NCBI GenBank assembly: GCA_026874595.1
Contig: CM049306.1
Span: 12,979,019-13,043,018 of the forward strand
DNA from: Sipunculus nudus
Taxonomy: Eukaryota; Annelida; Sipuncula; Golfingiida; Sipunculidae
DNA: 64,000 bases
Direction of reading: 5' to 3'
In this document: positions 49,301 to 58,300 of the stretch, piece after piece
Layout of the letters: each line of letters opens with the position of its first letter
How positions within the stretch are numbered: position 1 is the first letter of the stretch
Position numbers and translations under genes: made by a program
Notes under the pieces: model-generated
Seen by the model: only the letters and a program-made list of their open reading frames with translations
Told to the model about the DNA's origin: nothing
Databases searched by the model: none

Positions 49301-52300
49301 TAAAGGAATGAACAGTTTCTGGATTCAAATATTTGTTTGAGGTAAACAGATAGAATGCACAGGTAGAACAATAATCCATGTCTGGAACATGGAGAATTCT
49401 TCATCTGGGTAATATGTTTTATTACGTAAACATAATTGTGAGCTGTTTCTGTATTAATGAGAATTTTCTCTGTTAAAGTTTATACGCCAGAGTAAGCCAA
49501 CCGAAAATTTTCCCTTATTGGGCCCATTATCGCCAATCCCGCCTCGTTCTCGTGTATCTAGGTCACACTTCTGTTTCCTGTAATCACTTTTTCTTCTGAC
49601 GTTCCGCCATGATGAATGTTTAAACTCTGCAAGTTCGTCCACTGTTGGGTTTGTACAGTCGGGTTAGCCAACTGACCTGTAAGTAGAGTTTGTTTATCCC
49701 TTCCCGCCATGGAGAACTCCTCGTATTGTTCAACTTGTGGTTCCTTAATCCCTGCATGGGATAAACAGCCCTCTTGTTTTATGTGCAGTTCCCAAAACGA
49801 CACTTGCCAGGGCCCTGCTGATCCCTGTTTTTACTGTCAGACGTAGTCCTCAGACAAGTTGACCATGTTTAATGCGTGGTCCCACTCTCCAGTGGTAGGG
49901 GTTTCTCCTTCCTTGGTTCCATTGTCTGGTGCCCCTGTCAGTCCCGGGGGGGGGGGATCCAACCTTGGGTGACCACAACACTTTTGTGTTACGTTCCCCT
50001 TCCGTTCCTCCCTGTAGCATTTCAACACCCATTGTGTCTACTACAAAATCCTTACCATCCCTTTTCCCGTAAGCGGTTCCTTGGATCCTGATTCCAGGGG
50101 TTCTCCGACTTCTTCTTCTGCTTCCGCTGCAGACCCCGCCCTGGTTACGGATCAGTGGTCGGAGGTCGCACTCCAGCGCCAGGCTTGGCTGGCTCTCCTT
50201 GACCTTGTGGCCACATCCACTCAAGAGGCTCAGCTGGACGGACCAAAATTCGCTGCCTGCAGTCTCGGCCACCTACGGCCTCGGCGACCTGGTTCTATTT
50301 GAATCTGGCCACCCTTGAGTCACCTTCCACCAGAGGCCTCCCGGGCCCTCTTAAGCATGGTCCCCTGGTACCCTCTGGACCACCCGTGGGGACCAGGCAA
50401 CCCGTTTTGACAGGTTGATTCCTTCTCTGGCTCACCCGGAGGTTCTTTCGTCACCAATGCGACTGGAATCCTGGGCCTTGACCAATCATTTGCGGATGGG
50501 ATATTGTTGTTTTCTCCATCCGCCCACGTTTCTGACTGTCAACTTACCGATTTAGAGGGGCTCGGTTGTCAGGCAGGGGGGATGGTAAAAGACTTACAAG
50601 CCATAACTAGCCTCCTCGCCGTATCTAACGATCCGGCCACTGTTAATGATATTTGGCAGGCCTCGGCACATGATTGTGATGAACTCCAACACGTCATTTG
50701 GCATCTGGTCGAAAACTGCATACTACTTAGCCGTTCGGCTTGTCTCCATTCATTACGTTCACTAAAGCCGGAACTAACACAGGCTGAATTGTATGAGCTC
50801 TACAATCAGCCCTTTACGGGTTCCCTTCTGTTTAGGGGTCAATTTTACCCCTCTTAGACCATTCTGACTGGCAGGCCCACCTCAGTTCAGCAGTCCCTGC
50901 TCCTCCCCAGTCCTACAGGAATCCTCGGACTCGGCCATCCACTTTGGCCCCCTCGACTACTCGTCGAAGGCCCGCTTCAACTTCCCGGCCCCAATCCTTT
51001 CGCAGCCGATCCTCTCGCCGCGGTTCTACCGAGAAATGACTCCTTGGGTCCAGTTGGCGCTTGCCTCAGTGCCCATTTTCCTGCTTGGGCGGCCATCACT
51101 TTGCACCGTTTAGTTTTCAGCACAGTAAAATTTGGGTTACATATTACCTTTTTACGCGACCCTCCCGTTACACTAGACCCTTTTTTCACTCCTCCTCCCA
51201 CAGATCTGGTCAAATGTCTCGGGTTTCAGGAGGCCATTCAGTCTGTTAGAAAAAAGGGCTATTCTAGAGGTTCCCAAGTCCACTCGGGGGTTAACGCTCG
51301 TCTCTTTCTGGTTCTGAAACCGCACGGAAAGTGGCGCCCCGTTACAGATCTCAAGCTGCTTAATTCATTCATTGCCCTGCCGCCCTTTTGGATGTTCAAT
51401 ATTCATGCAGTCCTCGGCATTATCCGACAGATGATTTGGGCCTTCAAAATCGACCTTACGGATGCCTATTTTCACGTGCCAATCCATCCGTCATCAAACT
51501 GTTTCTTTGGTTCGCCTATGAAAACAGCTAGTATCGATTCCGTGCTCTTCCTTTCGGAATCAATGTGGCCCCCTGGATTTTTATGATGCTCAACCACACG
51601 GTCACCATTTACCTCCGCTCATGGTGAAGTCCTCACGTTCTCCAGGCTGTCCTCACAGTCTTCTTCAGTTCCTGTGACTACGTCTGTGCCTACATCTTTG
51701 CTCCAGTGATGTTCTTCTCCTTCCCGCTGCTTCTCGGTAGGTATCCCCTATTAAGGTTTATCCACTACATTCTCATTAATACAGAAACAGCTCACAATTA
51801 TGTTTACGTAATAAACCCATCCCCCCCCCCCCCATTCCCTCCCTGTGAATGGTGGTTTTGTTAGTAAACTGTTGGGAGCTTTTCTGTATTACAAACAGCT
51901 CTCCCTCCTAGTTCTCTTCCATACACTATAGAAAAAGTGATTACAGGAAACAGAATTGTGACCTAGATACACGAGAACAAGGCGGGATGGATGATAATGG
52001 GCCCAATAAGGAAAAATTTTTGGTTGGCTTACTCTGGCGTATAAACTTTAACAGAGAAAATTTTCATTAATACAGAAAAGCTCACAACAGTTTACTAACA
52101 AAACCACCATTCACAGGGAGGGAATGGGGGGATCTGTAATCTTGTACATGTACTACAAAAACAATAATCACCATCCTACCCATGTAGTTAAACATTTTAG
52201 CCACAGTTTTATATATTTATCATGTTTTACCAAAATGTATGAATAGCTTGGACATAAGCCAGGTTTTTATTTAAGGTGTAAATTTTGTTAAAGGCTGTGT

Positions 52301-55300
52301 CACAAGTGAAGATTAATGGCAGCAAGGATGCGACAGGAGTAGTTTTGACAGATGGACGAGAAATCAACAGCAAGGTGGTATTGTCCAATGCAACGCCAAA
52401 GATCACATATCTGGATCTGGTGGAAAAGGTAAGGATTAATAAGTCATTAAGGCAGATGTTAATGAAAGGCAGGGATTCATTGACAGAGAACTGAAATAAA
52501 CATAGAAGTACAAAGAAGATATATTAAAATTGTGTTCTTAAAGCAAGGAGTCTAATAACGGTGTTGATTTATCACTTGTTAGGGTTTAATATATTAATTT
52601 TTTGTTAAATTTTTGTATTTGTAAATGATGAATGATTTCTTTGATTAAAGGTTTAATCAAGTGTTTAGAGATGGAAAAAAATGTTGGGGTTTATTGTCAG
52701 TCATCCAGCTGTAAATTCTTTTGCTGAAATTAAAATGTAAGAAGTATTAGGTATATATGAAATCACCATGTGAAGTCTATATTTTATTGAATTATCATTG
52801 TTTATTATAGTGTAGCTGTGTATATAATTAGATTTTTTTAGCTCAGCTGACTATAAGTCATCTGAGCTATAGTCGTATTCCATTGTCCGTCGTCTGTCTG
52901 TCTGTCAGTCTGTCCGTCCATAGATGTGGCACGTTTTGAAATGGTAAGACCTAGGAATCCAAAATTTGGCATAATGTTAGATGTCTTCAAGATCTCCTGC
53001 CAAGCCAAAAACTGGGTCTTTGTGACTTCGTTCCTTTGAGAAATAAAGGAAAAACCTCAATTTTTTTTATTAAAAACCTACTTTCACACTTCATTTTTAA
53101 TTAAAAACCTATTTTCACACTTCAGGACTGCCTAATATCGAAACCACTCATCTTTTTTTTTCTTATATTTATCATAAATATTCCTCTCTATAGTTCCTAT
53201 GTACATGCCAGAAATTAGGTCTGTACTTCATAATTTAAAAAAGTTATGGGCCCAAACATAATGCATTTTGTAAAAAAATCAGGAAAGATATTTGATCACT
53301 TAACACAAAACTTGTTAAAGCTAAGGACTTTTTTTCCAGTAATATAACTTTAATTAATCAAAATTTAATTGTATAACCAAAATCAGATCAAAATCTTATA
53401 ATTTTTTTTTTCAAATATTAGCAAAAATAAAAAATGGGTACCTTAAATTTTGCCCAACTTTGACCATGGCACATTTTTTTCCTGTAACTGCTGTGGATTT
53501 AATTTTCACAGTTTTTGTTAGCATTTCATCTGTTAACACCAAAAATTTGAAACCAGTTGATGAAAAACTGTAGATTTTATTCAAGTTTTAAAGCACCATG
53601 TCACATATTGTTTACATCAAGCGAGTGTTATGCAGTTTGCTAGAGCTCAGCTCCCCAGCTTAAGCTCTCAGTTCCTAAAATTTGGCATACAGTTAAATGT
53701 CTCCATAATCCCCTACCATGCCAAGAATTTGGTAACTAGGACTTAATTTCTTTGAGTTATTAATGAAAATCTTCATTTTTCCATTAAAACCCCATTGTTA
53801 CACTTCAAGACTGCCTTATATCAAAACCACTGATCTGACTTTGATCATATATAATATACATATTTTTCTATACATTCGCTATGCACATGCCAGTAATTAT
53901 GTCAGTATTGCGTAATTGTTTTAAGTTATGGGCCCAAACATAATGCACTTTGTAAAAAATCAAGAAATATATTTACTCCCATAACAAGAGGATTGCTGAA
54001 GCTAGAGATTTTTGTCAGGGATGAAACATTATTTAATCAAGATTCAATTGAATACCCAAAATTAGTTCTGAATTTTTCAAATTTTATAAGTTATTAGTTT
54101 AAATATAAAATTAGTTCCTTAAATTTTGCAAAACTTTGACAATGGCACGTTTGTTTCCTGAGAGCACTATTGATATAATTTTCATATCATGCACACATAA
54201 GGATTTCAGCTTTTTAGTTTAGAAAGCTGAAAGAAATTGGCCAAAAATTGTAGGTTTTTATTAATGTTTTTATGAGACCATGTCAGATCCAGGCTCTCCC
54301 CAGCCCCTCTTCAGTCACCTGTATGTTGACCCTGTTGACCTTTCAGCAAATTATGCATGCTTGAAGCTAGGCATACACTGGGGCAGCCAGGCAGCTTATG
54401 GCCAGCCACAGTTGATCCAGGTGTCCAACCCAACTCATCTAGTAGTTGTTTTGACCAACAACATAACAGTAAACAATAAATTAATAATTTTTTATTGGTT
54501 TTAATAACAAATTAAAGAAAATTAATAGAAAAGGAATTTGTTAGTTGATGAGATACAGGAAATTAACTTGCAGTTACTGATGTAAAAATCTTGTATGGAT
54601 GGATAGAATGTCACATATTCCAAATAACACAATTCACCTATGGTATTTTTTAGTTCAGTTTTAATGATAAAAAAGTAAATCATATTATTCATTACTAATC
54701 ATTAGGGATCATATGAAGGAAATTAATGATAGACAAAGATGCATTTGATAATAGTAATCTAGATTCCATCTGTGTCTAGTGTGTAGATTGATGTGAAAGT
54801 AGTCCTAAATGAATATATCACATTTATTTTTTTTAAATATTTATAAAAGCCATAAAACCAGGTACTTATGATTAGTGGTGGGCCGATCATACAGCTTTAT
54901 CAAAAGTCAGTCAGTTCGCTGCCACTTTCGATTACCAAAGGCAACTATTGATTACATCATAACCATGATTTCTTTCCAGAATGCCTTTATGTTATAGGCA
55001 AAAATTATTCTTCCATTTTTTACAACATTCCGCGTTTCATATAATGAGTTTGAGTTCCAAAATAACTTCCGTATGTAACTGAGTATGACACGGTAGATGC
55101 CAGAACGGACGACTTAACAAACCTCTGTGAACTGGCAGGGAGCTACAGAATTTTGACGATATGTACATTGCAAAATATGGGCAGTATGGCATTAAAATGC
55201 TCCATAAATTCTCCAGGTCTATGCCAAATTAACAAAACTATCTGTAGAGCACGCTTTGAAGAGAGACAGGGTCGATCTCTCAGACTTCTAATATCAAACT

Positions 55301-58300
55301 GGTCTTAGAACATTGTCAGCCCCGCAATCAGCTACTGCTTGTGATACAAGGTGGGGACATCCCCAACCTCACATTGCATTGTTAGTATGGTCTTTAATTA
55401 CACACAACTGCTGGTATATATATCAGAGAATGACTCGTTGGATGCAAAATGTTTATGTCTGTGATATTTTTTTTAATATGATCAAGCTGATAAATGGCAC
55501 TGAAAATCAAACAGGGGTGACTTAGTTTTTCAAACCAAAAACATATAGAAATACTTACCCCAAAGCATTTGGGCAGTTAACATTATATAAATAGATCATA
55601 CATGATTATTTAAATATTTAGCATTTAGTAATAATAGGAAAATATAAAAAAAGCAAACACTTCTTTCCTTAAGGTAGAATTACTAAGACATGCGGGCAGT
55701 GTTAAGAAAGTACAGTTTCACAAATAATTGTATATTTCTTTATATTTGTCTGAATCGATTGATAATCGATCATCGGTCGGTTTGCTCAAACTGATGATCG
55801 ATTATTACAAAGGAACCGACTCCCACCATACTTTTGATCATTATTTAAATTTGTGAATTTTCTATATTCTAGATTCTCAACATCCTTGTTTGGCTAAAAC
55901 TGAATAAATACCATACATGGTGCGAATACTTTGCAAATGTATTTGAATACTAATATGAATATGTACTCCATTATAAAATTTCTTGCATAAAAATGGGAAA
56001 TATAAAAAAATATACAGTTAAACCTTGATGTGTCGAAGTCGAAGGGACTGGTGAATTTACTTCGACACAACCGGAGTTCGAGACAACCGATGTTCATTAT
56101 ATTCAACCTCTTCAGCCTTGATTATCATCGATAAATACTGCTCATGTATAGGGCCTATGTTATTAAGGTCTCACAAATGTTTTCGTGAAAGAAAACACAG
56201 ATTTTAATACATTTTTTTCATTTAAAAAAAAAACATATATGTACCACCAAAAGTAGGATTAGGTTTATCAAGAAAGTGAAATAAGAGCACAAACATGTAC
56301 GTGTATAAAAGCACACAAATCAATTAATGATTGGCTCAGATCATTTTCAGTTCAACACATCAGATCTTCTTTAAAAAGGCAGTAACCTTGATCTTCTCAG
56401 CATTCTTGATCCATGTATACAGCATGTTGGCGTGGATGTTGAAGTCCTTTGCAATCTTTGCCTTGGTCTTGCCACCATTTTCAACTTCGACCAGTGCTTC
56501 GTACTTCTGCTCAATGGTCTTTACATCAAGCTTACCCTTAGCAGGCCGCGACGCCATTGCAAACAGGACACGAACAATATGAGAGTGAAGCAGTAATACT
56601 GTATAACGTACTCTATGGTAAATTACAGTCAGTCTGATATAGATCTCATCTCCCTCCATTTATACAGAGTCCTGTATGTTTATCCTAGACACATCAAAGT
56701 AATGATTGGATTATGTTTGGTTTATCACTAACTACTCATTGATGCTTTTTTCGGCGAGAGAAGAAAGGCGTGATAATGAGTGACTAATTGGCCAAACAAG
56801 AAAACAATGGACTGGGTATGTCAGCCATCGCACTTGATGAGTAAGATCCTAGCCGGTATTAATTATGTAACTAGTCATCGCAGCCGTAGGTATGATTGTT
56901 TGACCATGCACAACTGTTGTCCAAACATTAAAGCGGCATGACCTTGAGTCGACAGAGCCATCGCGCTTCATAATTATGACTGCTCATCATGGCTTAATCA
57001 TGATTGACGGGCCCTGTACAACTGTTATCCAATCATGACTTCGAGTTAAGCGATAGAAATACTAGCTAGGGACCAACAAAACACCTCAACACATCCGGTT
57101 TTTTGACACATCCGATTTCGACACAAGCGGAGTTAAATTAGTAAGGTTTTAACTATTTTTTTGCAGGAACCTTACGTTCGACTTCAACATATGAAGGAAT
57201 TCGACTTAACCGAGTTCGACACAACAAGGTTTTACTGTATTTCATTTTAAAAAATCATATGATTCTCTTATTAATTTGATAAAAAATTATATTTTGCACA
57301 ATATTTGTTATTAAATTTTAATAAATAGTTAAACTCTTATATTATATGTGCTGCTTATAAGAGTGGCCAAGTCAAAATCTGTGTTACAATAGCACTCATT
57401 TTGTTAATAAAATAAATTAAATCAATTGTCTTACCTGTCTCCAAAGATACTTTCAAAATCATACAAAAACTAAACACCAACAACTCATAATACAGCTTAT
57501 ATTTATTACCACACAAAACCAGCAAGTGCCTCATTTCCAAATCATATTTTTTAGCGAACCTGTGAGCTTATGCGATGGCGCAGCATCGTCCGTCCATCGT
57601 CAGCCGTCCGCCGTCCAGGGCTGGCTTTCAGCCATCCATGGCTGTAAGTCAGAAACCATTGGAGCTAGCAGCTCCAAATTACATGTAAGAATTATTTACA
57701 TGTGTAACTTGGTGCCCTGGAGCTTATTATTGGGTATCTGCATTAATTTGGATTTTATAGAGAAAAAGCTTAAAAACCTTTAAAAAACTTCTTCACTGAA
57801 ACTGTCCAGCCAAATTGTCCAGTATTTCACAGAAATGATCCCTGGAACAATCTCTCTCAAGTTTGTTCGAATGCTTCCTATTCGGAGATTTTAGGCCGAG
57901 TTACAGGAGGTTGAACTTAGTCATCTGTCCAAAAAAGCACACTTAAATTAAAATCTAAGAAACAGCTAGAGGTATAATCACCAAATTTTATACCAATGTT
58001 TGTCACATATGTCATATCTGATTTTGAGGTATTAGTGGCGCCACCTACATTGATGTGTTTTTTACAAGCGAAAATGTAATTTTAAACTCTACTAGCTTAT
58101 ACACTGATTTATGATGAAACTGTTAAGCTGATTGGTTTAAACTTTACAAGAATTATTCTGTGGTAGGGTTCTGCCAGTTTTATAAGAATAGATTGGGTAA
58201 ATACAGTTTTAAAAAAACATTGTAGCCAAATGAAAAATGCTTTCTGTATTTGAAAACAGATTTGACAACATGCTGACTTTCAGCAGCCAAGTCAAGAGGT

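Larger units (their letters stand above)
49417..52131 (+). mobile_element. Internally deleted DIRS-type retroelement with inverted terminal repeats and internal complementary region
   Basis: About 145 bp of inverted terminal repeat: 49446-49594 and, reversed, 51929-52077. The outer tips differ from each other, but each has its inverse inside at 51768-51895. That segment is the inverse of the left tip (TTTATTACGTAAACATAATT) followed by the inverse of the right tip (CCATTCACAGGGAGGGAATG), which is the internal complementary region layout of DIRS elements. The interior holds Gag-like ORFs and a DIRS-type reverse transcriptase fragment. RNase H, methyltransferase and tyrosine recombinase are absent. 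No target duplication is seen, as expected for recombinase-integrated elements. Lies in PYROXD2 intron 8. Confidence 0.85.

Noticed and set aside
51044..51586. Intact reverse transcriptase gene
   Set aside because: Only the first RT motifs are present; a frameshift, a stop and loss of the catalytic YxDD region make it a pseudogene.
54280..54504. 74-codon ORF after the family A core in intron 9
   Set aside because: The sequence parallels 35950-36060 in another family A copy and has no recognisable domain.
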